A stretch of DNA of 42,524 nt from Pseudomonadota bacterium (GCA_023431055.1 JAEYXX010000041.1:1-42524); one strand, 5' to 3'; numbered from the stretch's first letter, positions 1 through 9,779 are shown. Translations and numbers: made by a program. Notes: a model not told the origin generated them from the letters alone.

Positions 1-1991
1 CTGGCCATCTTGGCCAGGTTACCAATGCTCTTGGCGGTGGCGGTGGTACCCGAGGACGTCTGCGAGGTGATCTCCTGGATCACGTTCATGGTGTTGGAAA
101 TGTGGCCGGCCGAAGAGGCCTGCTGACGGGCGGCGTTGGAAATGTTCTGGATGAGCGCCGCGAGGGTCTTCGATACCTTCTCGATCTCTTCCAGTGCCAC
201 ACCGGCGTCCTGCGCCAGGCGGGCACCGCGCACCACTTCGGAAGTCGTCTGCTCCATGGAGATAACGGCTTCGTTGGTGTCGGTCTGAATGGTTTTTACC
301 AGCGCCTCGATCTGCTTGGTCGCCGCCGAGGAACGTTCTGCGAGGCGTTGTACCTCGTCCGCTACCACGGCGAAGCCGCGGCCCGCATCACCGGCCATGG
401 ACGCCTGGATCGCGGCGTTCAGTGCGAGGATGTTGGTCTGGTCGGCAATGTCGTTAATCAGGCTAACGATGTCACCGATCTCCTGGGACGATTCACCGAG
501 GCGTTTGATCCGCTTCGAGGTGTCCTGGATCTGCTCACGGATGTTATCCATGCCGGTGATGGTGTTGTGTACGACTTCGTTGCCCTTGTTGGCGATGGCT
601 ACGGAACGTTCCGCTACCGCGGAGGATTCCGAGGCGTTCGCCGATACCTGGTCAATCGACACGGCCATTTCGTTGATCGCCGCGGAGGCACCGGCGATTT
701 CCTGCGCCTGGTGCTCGGATGCTTCGGCCAGGTGCATCGCCGTGGCCTGGGTTTCCTGGGCCGCACCGGCTACCTGAACGGCGGTCAGGTTGATGGTGGC
801 TACCAGGTCACGCAGCTGGTCGATGGAGTAGTTGATGGAGTCAGCGATGGCACCGGTGAAGTCTTCGGTTACCGTCGCGGCCACGGTCAGGTCACCGTCG
901 GCGAGGTCGGCGATTTCGTCGAGCAGACGCAGAATCGCCGCCTGGTTACGTTCGTTCTTCTCGGCGGTTTCGGCCAGACGGCGGCTGGTTTCACGAACCA
1001 TCACCAGACCGATAAGGATGATCGAACCCAGCGCCAGGGCGCCCAGCACATAGCCGATCAGGGTGTTGACGGCACGACCGTCGGCAAGGTCTTCGAAACC
1101 GCCGGCCAGAGCGGAAGCCTTCTCCAGCAGGGTCTGCGACACGGTGAAGATGGAGTTCGCCGACTCACGCACCTGGAACAGCTCCGGCGAGGTTTCGAGG
1201 ATCTCGTCCACCGAACCGGATACGAATTCGAACAGCTCGGAAATCTCCGCCAGACGCTCGAGGGCTTCCTCGTCGGTCACCTGGGTGATTTCCATCGCCG
1301 CGTTGCCTTCGAGCATCGCTGCCAGTACACGGCCGAACAGGCTGGCGTCACGACCGAACATGTCGGCGGCCTGAACCGAGTCTTCGTCACCGGCCAGTAC
1401 CTTGTTCACCGAGCCGAGGATACGTTCGGCAAGCAGCGACTGACGCTGGGCCACGGAAACCTGGGCTGCCGGCGCACCGCTTTCCAGCAGGATGTCGACC
1501 ACTTCCTCGTACTCGACCTGCAGCTGCGGAATGGTTTCCGCCAGGGTGGCGGCTACCTGGTGCAGCGACAATACGGTCTGCTCGCTGGCGAGAATGGCGT
1601 CGGTGTTCTGCCGCAGCGCATCCCAGTCCTGCTGCACCGCAGCCATCTGCGCCTGCACGGCTGCCGGCGCCGGCGGCAGGCCGGTGCTGGCATCGCCATC
1701 GGTCAGATAACCCCAGCGCTGCTGGAAGTCGTTACGCGCCTCGCGCAACAAACCGAAGGCAGCGGCGGTACCGGCCGCAGCCTCCGTAGCATCCTTGGCG
1801 ATACGCTGAGACAGTACGCGCAGCTCACCGGAGTGACTGATGTACTCGGTATCGTAGCCGGACTGGGTGTTGATGTAGGCGAAGTTCGCGAACAACAGCA
1901 CGATGGAAACGATAAGCACGACGAACAGCGCTGCGATCAGCGTACTGCTGCGTGCCCCCGCCAACAAATTGCCTGCATTGAGTTTTTTCAT
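1..1991 (-). CDS. pilJ: PilJ, type IV pilus methyl-accepting chemoreceptor (3' end cut by window edge)
   Basis: Inner-membrane receptor of the Pil-Chp chemosensory system that controls twitching motility and surface-sensing cAMP signalling. The reading frame starts at the ATG complementary to 1989-1991 ([12 protein letters not shown]) and runs open to base 3, about 663 codons; PilJ is about 682 residues, so roughly 20 residues and the stop are missing. Visible are a first membrane segment near residues 16-38, a periplasmic region, a second membrane segment near 308-330, a HAMP-like stretch, and the conserved signalling tip near 517-550 ([20 protein letters not shown]), with Gln-Ala-Ser-Met where classical receptors have Glu-Ala-Ala-Arg. 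It is last in sight after pilG, pilH and pilI. Identity is secure from sequence and context. Confidence 0.97.
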   Translation of the reverse strand, partial: MKKLNAGNLLAGARSSTLIAALFVVLIVSIVLLFANFAYINTQSGYDTEYISHSGELRVLSQRIAKDATEAAAGTAAAFGLLREARNDFQQRWGYLTDGDASTGLPPAPAAVQAQMAAVQQDWDALRQNTDAILASEQTVLSLHQVAATLAETIPQLQVEYEEVVDILLESGAPAAQVSVAQRQSLLAERILGSVNKVLAGDEDSVQAADMFGRDASLFGRVLAAMLEGNAAMEITQVTDEEALERLAEISELFEFVSGSVDEILETSPELFQVRESANSIFTVSQTLLEKASALAGGFEDLADGRAVNTLIGYVLGALALGSIILIGLVMVRETSRRLAETAEKNERNQAAILRLLDEIADLADGDLTVAATVTEDFTGAIADSINYSIDQLRDLVATINLTAVQVAGAAQETQATAMHLAEASEHQAQEIAGASAAINEMAVSIDQVSANASESSAVAERSVAIANKGNEVVHNTITGMDNIREQIQDTSKRIKRLGESSQEIGDIVSLINDIADQTNILALNAAIQASMAGDAGRGFAVVADEVQRLAERSSAATKQIEALVKTIQTDTNEAVISMEQTTSEVVRGARLAQDAGVALEEIEKVSKTLAALIQNISNAARQQASSAGHISNTMNVIQEITSQTSSGTTATAKSIGNLAKMA

Positions 1992-2112
1992 TATCTGGCC
2001 CCCGCCTGGACCGACCGCACTAGGGTTCCCATGTAAAGCCAAAGAGCCGGAAGAACCGACCCAACCGAAAATCTGCAGGCTTTCAAATCGCCTGCGCCGT
2101 TAACACGGCCTG

Positions 2113-2649
2113 TCAATAAGCAACGTCGAGAAAGCCCTGATCGGCCGTCAGCGCATGAGGGCTGAACACCAGCCAGGGCTGCTCACGTTGAAATACACCG
2201 TGGATGAACGGCGCAATGCTCGCCTCGAGAGGCGGCAGTTGTTCTGAGTAGGCATCCACGGGGAAGTGCTGCATACCGAAGACTTCGTCGACCGTCAGGC
2301 CGGCGAAGATTTCCTGGTGATCGACCACCAGCACTCGCCGCAGCTTGCGCAGCGGCGACAGTTCATTACCGAAGAACCCGCACAGATCCATGATCGGCAA
2401 CAGGCGGCCACGCACGTTGGCCACCCCTTTGACCCAACCTTTCACACCCGGCAGCAGGGTGTAGCGCGGCTCGTGCAGCACTTCTCCCACCTCTCCCATC
2501 GGCGCGACGAAGAATCGCTCGCCCATGCGAAAGCCGATACCGCTCCAGGTCTGCACCGCCGCCTGTTGCGACGGCAGGCCGGCCGCCAGGGCTCGGCAAC
2601 GCTGGTCGATCTCGAGGAGGATCTGGTAAGGAGTCTGTGCGTCCGACAT
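2113..2649 (-). CDS. pilI: PilI, CheW-like coupling protein
   Basis: CheW-domain adaptor that couples PilJ to the ChpA histidine kinase in the cytoplasm. The 178-residue product is a single CheW domain with the typical stretches GIGFRMGERFFVAPMGEVGE, VANVRGRLLPIMDL and GMQHFPVD. The frame can be extended upstream to a TTG at 2676, but the ATG at 2649 is preferred: it gives the family's usual length and N-terminus (MSDAQTP). It lies between pilH, 45 bases upstream, and pilJ, 121 bases downstream. Confidence 0.96.
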   Translation of the reverse strand: MSDAQTPYQILLEIDQRCRALAAGLPSQQAAVQTWSGIGFRMGERFFVAPMGEVGEVLHEPRYTLLPGVKGWVKGVANVRGRLLPIMDLCGFFGNELSPLRKLRRVLVVDHQEIFAGLTVDEVFGMQHFPVDAYSEQLPPLEASIAPFIHGVFQREQPWLVFSPHALTADQGFLDVAY

Positions 2650-2694
2650 GCCAGCCGTGGCCTTCTTCTTATTCAATACGCGGACGGCACGGCA

Positions 2695-3060
2695 TCAGCC
2701 GGCCAGTACCGCATTGAGAGTTTTCAGCAGGGTGTCTTCGTCGACCGGCTTGGTCAGGTAATCCTTGGCGCCCTGGCGCTTGCCCCAGACCTTGTCGGTT
2801 TCCTGATCCTTGGTGGTGACGATGATCACCGGGATATGGCTGGTTTCGGCGTCCTTGGTCAGTTGACGAGTCGCCTGGAAACCATTGAGGCCGGGCATGA
2901 CGATGTCCATCAGGACAGCGTCCGGCTTCTCCTGGCGGGCCAGCGCAACGCCATCGGCGCCGTTTTCCGCTTTCAATACCTGATGGCCGTGCTTTTCCAG
3001 CATGGCGGTCAGCTTGTACATCTCGGTCGGGGAGTCATCAACAATCAGAATTCGAGCCAT
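2695..3060 (-). CDS. pilH: PilH, single-domain response regulator
   Basis: CheY-like receiver of 121 residues in the Pil-Chp system. In P. aeruginosa PilH acts against PilG and is linked to pilus retraction. The acidic pair Asp8-Asp9, phospho-acceptor Asp52 (VLMDIVMPGLNG), the conserved Thr near residue 82 (IIVTTKD) and Lys104 (YLTKPVD) are all present, so the domain should be phosphorylatable. The ATG at 3060 is chosen over an in-frame TTG four codons upstream because it gives the usual MARILIVDDS start with a purine-rich stretch (GGGAAA) before it. Confidence 0.97.
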   Translation of the reverse strand: MARILIVDDSPTEMYKLTAMLEKHGHQVLKAENGADGVALARQEKPDAVLMDIVMPGLNGFQATRQLTKDAETSHIPVIIVTTKDQETDKVWGKRQGAKDYLTKPVDEDTLLKTLNAVLAG

Positions 3061-3107
3061 GGTGTTTCCCAATGCAGAAGAGACGCAGGGGCCGTGAGGC
3101 CGGTACG

Positions 3108-3515
3108 TCAGGAGGCTTGTTCCACCGGGGTGAAGTCAGGCACGTGGGTTTTGATCGCACCGAGCAGCTCTTCCTTGCTGAAGGGCTTGGTCAGGTATTG
3201 ATCGGAGCCGACGATGCGGCCCTTGGCCTTGTCGAACAGGCCATCCTTGGAGGACAGCATGATCACAGGGGTGGATTTGAAGGCACTGTTGTTCTTGATC
3301 AGGGCACAGGTCTGATACCCGTCGAGACGCGGCATCATGATGTCGACAAAGATGATGCTGGGGTGAGTGTCGGCAATCTTGGCCAGGGCATCGAAGCCAT
3401 CGACCGCGGTGATGACGTCACAACCCACTTTTTTCAGCAGAGTTTCGGCGGTGCGACGAATCGTTTTCGAATCGTCGATCACCATCACTTTCAAACCCTC
3501 GGAATGCTGTTCCAT
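3108..3515 (-). CDS. pilG: PilG, single-domain response regulator
   Basis: CheY-like receiver of 135 residues and first gene of the pilGHIJ-chp cluster; it promotes pilus extension and cAMP production. Receiver residues are visible: Asp14-Asp15, phospho-acceptor Asp58 (IIFVDIMMPRLDG) and Lys in QYLTKPFS. The frame is open upstream to 3692, but the ATG at 3515 gives the normal N-terminus (MEQHSEGLKVMVIDDS). It is divergent from gshB across about 240 bases that must hold promoters for both; no convincing -35/-10 pair was picked there by eye. Confidence 0.97.
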   Translation of the reverse strand: MEQHSEGLKVMVIDDSKTIRRTAETLLKKVGCDVITAVDGFDALAKIADTHPSIIFVDIMMPRLDGYQTCALIKNNSAFKSTPVIMLSSKDGLFDKAKGRIVGSDQYLTKPFSKEELLGAIKTHVPDFTPVEQAS

Positions 3516-3756
3516 GTTCGCCCTACCATCGCCTCGGTGAGTCGTTATATTCGCGTTATCAGTATGCCTGAGGCCCAGTCTTCGATGGGGCTTGACCCAA
3601 TCGTCGGGCCTTTTTAGCACACTCTCCAGATGCAATCTATAAGGCCGCCGGGACGGCACCAGCCCCTTGACCAAGGCCACGGCCGACGCCACCCTGACAA
3701 CCTCTTATGGCATGGCCTACCCGGCCCCTACCTCATTCTCACGGAGAGTTACCCCC

Positions 3757-4713
3757 ATGAGCCTTCGTCTCGGGATCGTCATGGATCCGATTGCCAGCAT
3801 TTCCTTCAAGAAGGACAGCTCGCTGGCCATGTTGCTGGCCGCTCAAGCACGCGGCTGGTCGCTGTTCTACATGGAGCAGCAGGATCTGTACCAGGCTCGC
3901 GGCCAGGCTCGCGCCCGTCTGCGCCCGCTGGAAGTGTTCAACGATCCGCAGCGCTGGTTCACCCTTGGCATGGAACAGGACACACCACTCGCCGAGCTGG
4001 ATGTGATCCTGATGCGCAAGGACCCGCCCTTCGATAACGAGTTCGTCTACTCCACCTACCTGCTCGAGCAGGCGGAGCGCGACGGCGTACTGGTGGTCAA
4101 TCGGCCGCAGAGCCTGCGCGACTGCAATGAAAAGTTCTTCGCCACCCAGTTTCCCCAATACACACCACCGACCCTGGTCAGTCGGCGCCCCGATATTGTG
4201 CGCCAGTTTGCCGATGAGCACCGTGACATCATTCTCAAACCCCTTGATGGCATGGGCGGATCGCAGATATTTCGCCATCGTGAAGGCGACCCCAATCTCT
4301 CGGTGATTCTGGAAGCCCTGACCCTGCACGGAAAGCAGCAGATCATGGCGCAGGCCTACCTGCCGGCAATCAAGGACGGTGACAAGCGTATTCTGATGAT
4401 AGACGGCGAACCGGTACCTTATTGCCTGGCACGCATTCCGGCTGCCGGTGAAACCCGCGGCAACCTGGCTGCCGGGGGACGCGGCGAGGCCAGACCGCTG
4501 ACCGAGCGCGACCGCGAGATCGCTGCAGCAGTAGGCCCCACCCTACGCGAAAAGGGGCTCATCTTCGTCGGTCTCGACGTGATCGGCGATCATCTGACGG
4601 AAATCAACGTCACCAGCCCGACCTGCATCCGCGAGATCGATGCCGCCTTCGACACCCGCATCGGCGAGCACCTGATGGACTGCATTGCCAACAAGCGCGG
4701 GTTAAAAGCTTGA
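3757..4713 (+). CDS. gshB: Glutathione synthetase
   Basis: ATP-grasp enzyme that joins gamma-glutamylcysteine and glycine to make glutathione in the cytoplasm. The 318-residue protein has the family N-terminus (LGIVMDPIASISFKKDSS), the substrate stretch MRKDPPFDNEFVYSTYLLE, the ATP-binding loop KPLDGMGGSQIF and the C-terminal metal-site stretch VGLDVIGDHLTEINVTSPTC. Length matches the bacterial GshB norm. The ATG at 3757 follows a GGAGAG ribosome site at 3742-3747; the frame is open further upstream but has no better start. It is followed by a strong hairpin and tonB3. Confidence 0.98.
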   Translation: MSLRLGIVMDPIASISFKKDSSLAMLLAAQARGWSLFYMEQQDLYQARGQARARLRPLEVFNDPQRWFTLGMEQDTPLAELDVILMRKDPPFDNEFVYSTYLLEQAERDGVLVVNRPQSLRDCNEKFFATQFPQYTPPTLVSRRPDIVRQFADEHRDIILKPLDGMGGSQIFRHREGDPNLSVILEALTLHGKQQIMAQAYLPAIKDGDKRILMIDGEPVPYCLARIPAAGETRGNLAAGGRGEARPLTERDREIAAAVGPTLREKGLIFVGLDVIGDHLTEINVTSPTCIREIDAAFDTRIGEHLMDCIANKRGLKA

Positions 4714-4728
4714 CGCAGGTGGCAGCCT

Positions 4729-4751
4729 GGCGCCTGCAACTTGCAGGCGCC
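4729..4751. terminator. Strong hairpin between gshB and tonB3
   Basis: A perfect inverted repeat, GGCGCCTGCAA then C then TTGCAGGCGCC, lies 15 bases after the gshB stop. It has no T-run on either strand, so it may stabilise the gshB mRNA 3' end or slow polymerase rather than act as a classical intrinsic terminator. Confidence 0.5.
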
Positions 4752-4801
4752 CACCGCTACCCGGCAGACTGCGCCCCATTCGAACGCAGACCCGATACGC
4801 G

Positions 4802-5698
4802 ATGAACGCAGCCGCTACCCCACCCTCCATCTCCTCCGCCGCCGTCCGACCGGCGGATCGCCTGGGGTTCACCCTGTTTCTCGCCGCAGCCCTGCATGTG
4901 GCATTGATTCTGGGCGTCGGTTTCACCCTGGAATCGCCACCAGAGATCAGCAAGACGCTGGAAATCACCCTGTCCACCTTCAAGAGCGAAGAGAAGCCCA
5001 AGGAGGCGGACTTCCTCGCCCAGGACAACCAGCAAGGCAGCGGCACGCTGGAACATGCCGCCGCACCAAAGACCACCGAGCAGGCGCCCTTCCAGGACAG
5101 CGAGGTGCGCAAGGTGACGCCGCCGGCAACGCCGCAGCAACCCGCCACCAGGCAGGAGGCGCCCAAGGCTGCCGTCGCCACGCGCGCACCGCAGCAGCAG
5201 AAGACGCCGGTCAAACGCGAGGAAGCCAAACCGGTTCCGGAAACGCGCCCGGCACCGGTATTCGACTCCGCCCAGCTCTCGGCGGAAATCGCCAGCCTGG
5301 AAGCCGAACTGGCGCAGGAAGTTCAGGCCTACGCCAAGCGCCCGAAGATCCACCGCCTCAACGCCGCCTCGACCATGCGCGACAAGGGTGCCTGGTACAA
5401 GGACGAGTGGCGCAAGAAGGTCGAGCGCATCGGCAACCTCAACTACCCCGATGATGCCCGCCGCCAGCGTATCTATGGCAGCCTGCGCCTGCTGGTGTCG
5501 ATCAACCGCGATGGCTCGCTGTATGAAGTTCAGGTACTGGAGTCCTCTGGCCAGCCCGTGCTCGACCAGGCCGCGCAACGCATCGTGCGCCTGGCCGCAC
5601 CCTATGCGCCCTTCACCGGCGATCTGGCCGATATCGACCGCCTGGAAATCATCCGCACCTGGCGCTTCGAGCGCGGCGATCGGCTGTCGAGCAACTAG
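4802..5698 (+). CDS. tonB3: TonB-family energy transducer (TonB3-like)
   Basis: Periplasm-spanning TonB protein of 298 residues. One membrane anchor lies near residues 22-41 (LGFTLFLAAALHVALILGVG), followed by a long polar Pro/Ala/Glu/Lys-rich linker and a C-terminal TonB domain near 200-298 (GNLNYPDDARRQRIYGSLRL). In P. aeruginosa the TonB next to gshB and pilG is TonB3, reported to be needed for twitching and pilus assembly rather than iron uptake; the same neighbours here support that role, which remains inference. The ribosome site before the ATG is weak. Confidence 0.85.
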   Translation: MNAAATPPSISSAAVRPADRLGFTLFLAAALHVALILGVGFTLESPPEISKTLEITLSTFKSEEKPKEADFLAQDNQQGSGTLEHAAAPKTTEQAPFQDSEVRKVTPPATPQQPATRQEAPKAAVATRAPQQQKTPVKREEAKPVPETRPAPVFDSAQLSAEIASLEAELAQEVQAYAKRPKIHRLNAASTMRDKGAWYKDEWRKKVERIGNLNYPDDARRQRIYGSLRLLVSINRDGSLYEVQVLESSGQPVLDQAAQRIVRLAAPYAPFTGDLADIDRLEIIRTWRFERGDRLSSN

Positions 5699-5721
5699 CC
5701 CGGCAACGTCGCTTGTTTACC

Positions 5722-5778
5722 GTAGCCCGGATGAAATCCGGGAGCGGTACTGAAATTCCCGGATTTCATCCGGGCTAC
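5722..5778. repeat. REP pair (family i, GTAGCCCGGAT)
   Basis: Two 22-base arms face each other: 5722-5743 begins GTAGCCCGGATGAAATCC and 5757-5778 is its exact reverse complement ending in CGGGCTAC, with 13 bases between. Each arm is itself a small palindrome (CCCGGAT/ATCCGGG) behind a GTAG head, the structure of REP sequences arranged as a BIME. It lies in the 244-base gap between tonB3 and algH; nothing else clear is seen in that gap. Confidence 0.85.
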
Positions 5779-5942
5779 GGACGAGCGCAAGCGCAGCAGG
5801 ACGTAGCAGTGCGATGGCAGCTCGGAAGCAGCACTACGCCAGGGGTATTTGTGAGGCGCCGAAGAGCGGCGGACTGTTCGCAGCGCTCCTGGGCCCGCCC
5901 TACAGCTTGAAGCCCGGCGCCTTAAAGCCGAAACTAGCCGCC

Positions 5943-6512
5943 ATGAAGACCTCAGCCCCCATCTCGCTCAAGCATCACTTCCTGATCGCCATGCCGCACA
6001 TGGCCGATCCGAACTTCGCGCAAACCGTCACCTACCTGGTCGAGCACAACGAGCAGGGGGCGATGGGCCTGGTGATCAACAAACCCAACGGCCTCAATCT
6101 GGCCGACGTGCTCGAACAATTGCGTCCTGACGAAGAGCCCGCAGCGCTGTGCCACAGCCTGCCTATCTTCGCCGGCGGCCCGGTGCAGACCGACCGTGGT
6201 TTCGTCCTGCACCCCGCCGGCCCGCAGTTCCAGGCAACCCTGGAGCTGGGTGAACTGGGCCTGTCCACGTCACAGGACGTACTGTTCGCCATCGCCGATG
6301 GTACGGGCCCGGACAAGTACCTGATCACCCTCGGCTATGCCGGCTGGGAAGCCGGGCAACTGGAGGCGGAGCTGGCCGACAACGCCTGGCTGACCTGCCC
6401 TGCCGACAGCACCATCCTCTTCGACCTGCCTTACGATCAGCGCCTGAACGCCGCCGCCGCGCGCCTGGGGGTCAACCTTAGCCTGCTCACCTCGCAGGCC
6501 GGGCACGCCTGA
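5943..6512 (+). CDS. algH: YqgE/AlgH family protein
   Basis: Member of the UPF0301 (YqgE/AlgH) family, 189 residues, named for a reported effect on alginate production in Pseudomonas; biochemical role unknown. Family stretches seen include FLIAMPHMADPNFAQTVTYL, GAMGLVINKP, FAGGPVQTDRGFVLH and LGYAGWEAGQLE. The frame is open upstream to 5814, but the ATG at 5943 gives the family length. Its stop shares one base with the start of ruvX (TGATG), implying translational coupling. Confidence 0.93.
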   Translation: MKTSAPISLKHHFLIAMPHMADPNFAQTVTYLVEHNEQGAMGLVINKPNGLNLADVLEQLRPDEEPAALCHSLPIFAGGPVQTDRGFVLHPAGPQFQATLELGELGLSTSQDVLFAIADGTGPDKYLITLGYAGWEAGQLEAELADNAWLTCPADSTILFDLPYDQRLNAAAARLGVNLSLLTSQAGHA

Positions 6513-6946
6513 TGAGCGACAAGCCACTGCGCCTGCTGCTGGGCTTCGACTATGGCACCAAGCAGATCGGCGTCGCCGTCGGCCAGGTGATCACCGGCCA
6601 GGCTCGTGAGTTGTGTGTGCTCAAGGCGCAGAACGGCGTGCCGGACTGGAGCCGTGTCGAAGCGCTGATCAAGGAATGGCAGCCGGACGCCGTGGTAGTC
6701 GGTCTGCCGCTGAACATGGACGGCACGCCCAGCGAGATGAGCGCCCGCGCCGAGAAGTTCGCCCGACGCCTCAACGGCCGCTTCAACCTGCCGGCCTATA
6801 CCCACGACGAACGCCTGACCACCTTCGAGGCCAAGGGCCAGCGCCTGCGCGAAGGCCAGAGTGGCGGCTACCGCGAGCGCCCCGTCGATGCCATTGCTGC
6901 AGCCTTGTTGCTGCAGGGCTGGCTAGAGGAAAACTGCACGGGCTGA
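6512..6946 (+). CDS. ruvX: Putative pre-16S rRNA nuclease YqgF/RuvX
   Basis: RNase H-fold protein of 144 residues, implicated in processing the 5' end of 16S rRNA; the older name reflects Holliday-junction-resolvase similarity. The N-terminal GFDYGTKQIGVAVG carries the catalytic Asp, VVGLPLNMDG is the family core, and DERLTTFEA plus VDAIAAALLLQ supply further acidic residues. It overlaps algH by one base and is 30 bases before pyrR, so it is probably part of one algH-ruvX-pyrR-pyrB-pyrC' unit. Confidence 0.95.
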   Translation: MSDKPLRLLLGFDYGTKQIGVAVGQVITGQARELCVLKAQNGVPDWSRVEALIKEWQPDAVVVGLPLNMDGTPSEMSARAEKFARRLNGRFNLPAYTHDERLTTFEAKGQRLREGQSGGYRERPVDAIAAALLLQGWLEENCTG

Positions 6947-6976
6947 GCGAGTCGGCCCGCACCAAGGAGTTTCGCC

Positions 6977-7480
6977 ATGCTACCCAACCCCAACGACCTG
7001 CTGCCAGCCATGGCCAGTGCCCTGACTCAGCACCTCAACCAGCGCCAGATCAGCGAGCCACGCTTCATAGGCATCCGCACTGGCGGCGTCTGGGTCGCCC
7101 AGGCCCTGTTGCAGGCGCTGGGCCGTGATGACGCATTGGGTGTGCTCGATGTGTCCTTCTACCGCGACGATTTCACCCAGAACGGCCTGCACCCGCAGGT
7201 GCAGCCGTCCGAGCTGCCGTTCGAGATCGAAGGCCAGCACCTGGTGCTGATCGACGACGTGCTGATGAGCGGGCGCACCATCCGCGCCGCATTGAACGAA
7301 CTGTTCGACTACGGCCGCCCGGCCAGCGTGACCCTGGTCAGCCTGCTCGACCTCAATGCCCGCGAGTTGCCGATCCGCCCGGATGTGGTCGGCGCTACCC
7401 TGTCGCTGGCCGCCAACGAGCGGGTAAAATTGTCCGGCCCCACGCCGCTGACCCTCGAACTCCAGACGCTCGCCAACTGA
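6977..7480 (+). CDS. pyrR: PyrR, pyrimidine operon regulator / uracil phosphoribosyltransferase
   Basis: Type I phosphoribosyltransferase-fold protein of 167 residues. The PRPP loop [18 protein letters not shown] is intact, as is the N-terminal [13 protein letters not shown] region. In Bacillus PyrR binds pyr mRNA to attenuate transcription and has UPRTase activity. A good AAGGAG site (6963-6968) precedes the ATG. Only 11 bases separate it from pyrB, so there is no room for a Bacillus-type attenuator between them; any RNA target would lie upstream of pyrR or elsewhere. Confidence 0.95.
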
Positions 7481-7491
7481 GACTCCCCGCG

Positions 7492-8499
7492 ATGACGCCA
7501 CTCGCCGCCAAGCGCCCGCTGCAGCTGAACGACCAAGGTCAGCTGCGCCACTTCCTCTCACTCGACGGCCTGCCCCGCGAGCTGTTGACCGAAATCCTCG
7601 ACACCGCCGACTCCTTTCTCGAAGTCGGCGCACGCGCAGTGAAGAAAGTCCCGCTGCTGCGCGGCAAGACCGTGTGCAACGTGTTCTTCGAGAACTCCAC
7701 GCGCACCCGTACCACCTTCGAGCTGGCCGCCCAGCGCCTGTCGGCGGACGTCATCAGCCTCAACGTCTCCACCAGTTCCACCAGCAAGGGCGAGACGCTG
7801 TTCGACACCCTGCGCAACCTCGAGGCCATGGCCGCCGACATCTTCGTCGTGCGCCATGCCGACTCCGGCGCCGCGCACTTCATCGCCGAGCACGTGTGCC
7901 CGAACCTGGCGATCATCAATGGTGGCGACGGCCGCCACGCGCACCCGACCCAGGGCATGCTCGACATGCTCACCATACGCCGCCACAAGGGCGACTTCGA
8001 GAACCTCTCGGTGGCCATCGTCGGCGATATCCTGCATTCGCGGGTGGCACGCTCGAACATGCTGGCGCTGAAGACCCTGGGCTGCCCGGATATCCGGGTG
8101 ATTGCGCCGAAGACCCTGCTGCCCATCGGCCTGGAAGAAAGTTACGGCGTGCGCGTGTTCAGCGACGCCAACGAAGGCCTCAAGGACGTCGACGTGGTGA
8201 TCATGCTACGCCTGCAGCGCGAGCGCATGCAGGGCGGCCTGCTGCCCAGCGAGGGCGAGTTCTACCGCCTGTTCGGCCTCACCGAGCAGCGCCTGAAACT
8301 GGCCAAGCCGGATGCCCTGGTGATGCACCCGGGCCCGATCAACCGCGGCGTGGAGATCGAGTCGGCGGTGGCCGACGGCCCGCAGTCAGTAATCCTCAAC
8401 CAGGTCACCTACGGCATCGCCATCCGCATGGCCGTGCTGTCCATGGCCATGAGCGGGCAGAACGCCCAACGTCAACTCAACGCCGAGGAGGCCAACTGA
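7492..8499 (+). CDS. pyrB: Aspartate carbamoyltransferase catalytic subunit
   Basis: Catalyses carbamoyl phosphate + aspartate to carbamoyl aspartate, the committed step of pyrimidine synthesis. The 335-residue protein has the carbamoyl-phosphate loop Ser69-Thr-Arg-Thr-Arg, the mobile loop STSKGET near 96-102, HPTQ near 151-154, and a C-terminal MHPGPINRG. It has the Pseudomonas-type N-terminal extension. Its stop overlaps pyrC' by one base (TGATG), fitting the class A enzyme in which PyrB assembles with an inactive DHOase-like chain. Confidence 0.98.
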
Positions 8500-9770
8500 T
8501 GCGTACCGCAATCCTCGGCGCCCGCGTGATCGATCCGGCCAGCGGACTGGATCAGGTCACCGACCTCTATATCGACGGAACCAAGCTGGTCGCCACCGGC
8601 CAGGCGCCAGCCGGTTTCACTGCTGACAAGACGCTCGACGCACAGGGCCTGATCGCTGCGCCCGGCCTGGTCGACCTGTCCGTGGCTCTGCGTGAACCGG
8701 GTTACAGCCGCAAGGGCAGCATCGCCTCGGAAACCCTGGCTGCAGCCGCAGGCGGCGTCACCAGCCTGTGCTGCCCGCCGCTGACCAAGCCGGTGCTGGA
8801 CACTCCGGCGGTGGCCGAATTGATCCTCGATCGCGCCCGCGAAGCCGGACACACCAAGGTCTTCCCCATCGGCGCACTGAGCAAGGGCCTGGCCGGCGAG
8901 CAGCTGGCCGAGCTGGTCGCCCTGCGCGATGCCGGCTGCGTGGCTTTCGGCAACGGCCTGGACAACTTCCGCAGCGCCCGCACCCTGCGCCGCGCGCTGG
9001 AATACGCCGCCACTTTCGACCTGCAGGTGATCTTCCACTCGCAGGATGCCGACCTGGCCGAAGGCGGCCTGGCCCACGAAGGCCCGACCGCCAGCTTCCT
9101 CGGTCTGGCCGGCATCCCGGAAACCGCCGAAACCGTAGCACTGGCCCGCGATCTGCTGCTGGTGGAACAGAGCGGCGTACGCGCGCACTTCAGCCAGATC
9201 ACCAGCGCCCGCGGCGCCGAGTTGATCGCCGCCGCCCAGGCCCGTGGCCTGCCGGTGACCGCTGACGTAGCCCTGTATCAGCTGATCCTCACCGATGAGG
9301 CGCTGATCGACTTCTCCAGCCTCTACCACGTGCAACCACCGCTGCGCTCGCGTGCCGACCGCGACGGCTTGCGCGAGGCAGTGAAAGCCGGAGTGATCTC
9401 GGCTATCGCCAGCCACCACCAGCCGCACGAGCGCGATGCCAAGCTGGCGCCCTTCGCCGCCACCGAGCCGGGCATCAGCAGCGTGCAACTGCAGCTGCCG
9501 CTGGCCATGAGCCTGGTGCAGGATGGCCTGCTCGATCTGCCGACGCTGCTGGCGCGCCTGTCCAGCGGCCCGGCCAACGCATTGCGCCTGCCGGCCGGCA
9601 AGCTGAGCGTCGGCGGCGCTGCCGATATCGTGCTGTTCGATGCGCAGGCCTCCACCGTCGCTGGTGAGCAGTGGTACTCCAAGGGCAGCAACTGCCCGTT
9701 CATCGGCCACTGCCTGCCTGGCGCGGTGCGCTACACGCTGGTCGACGGGCATATCAGCTATCAGGGCTGA
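8499..9770 (+). CDS. pyrC': PyrC', non-catalytic dihydroorotase-like subunit of ATCase
   Basis: Dihydroorotase homologue of 423 residues lacking catalytic metal ligands. Where active enzymes have His-X-His before REPG, this protein reads DLSVALREPG (Ser61, Ala63), and the metal-bridging Lys region reads VAFGNG. In Pseudomonas this chain (also called PyrX) is structural, needed for assembly and activity of the PyrB dodecamer. The ATG at 8499 is coupled to the pyrB stop; an in-frame opening further upstream belongs to the pyrB shadow. A terminator hairpin follows. Confidence 0.95.
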   Translation: MRTAILGARVIDPASGLDQVTDLYIDGTKLVATGQAPAGFTADKTLDAQGLIAAPGLVDLSVALREPGYSRKGSIASETLAAAAGGVTSLCCPPLTKPVLDTPAVAELILDRAREAGHTKVFPIGALSKGLAGEQLAELVALRDAGCVAFGNGLDNFRSARTLRRALEYAATFDLQVIFHSQDADLAEGGLAHEGPTASFLGLAGIPETAETVALARDLLLVEQSGVRAHFSQITSARGAELIAAAQARGLPVTADVALYQLILTDEALIDFSSLYHVQPPLRSRADRDGLREAVKAGVISAIASHHQPHERDAKLAPFAATEPGISSVQLQLPLAMSLVQDGLLDLPTLLARLSSGPANALRLPAGKLSVGGAADIVLFDAQASTVAGEQWYSKGSNCPFIGHCLPGAVRYTLVDGHISYQG

Positions 9771-9779
9771 GCCCTTCGA

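Noticed and set aside
102..2036. Long plus-strand ORF of 644 codons
   Set aside because: It is the antisense shadow of pilJ; GC-rich third positions keep the opposite strand open, and its translation resembles no protein family.
7481..7491. Possible PyrR-type RNA attenuator before pyrB
   Set aside because: Only 11 bases lie between pyrR and pyrB and no hairpin fits there.
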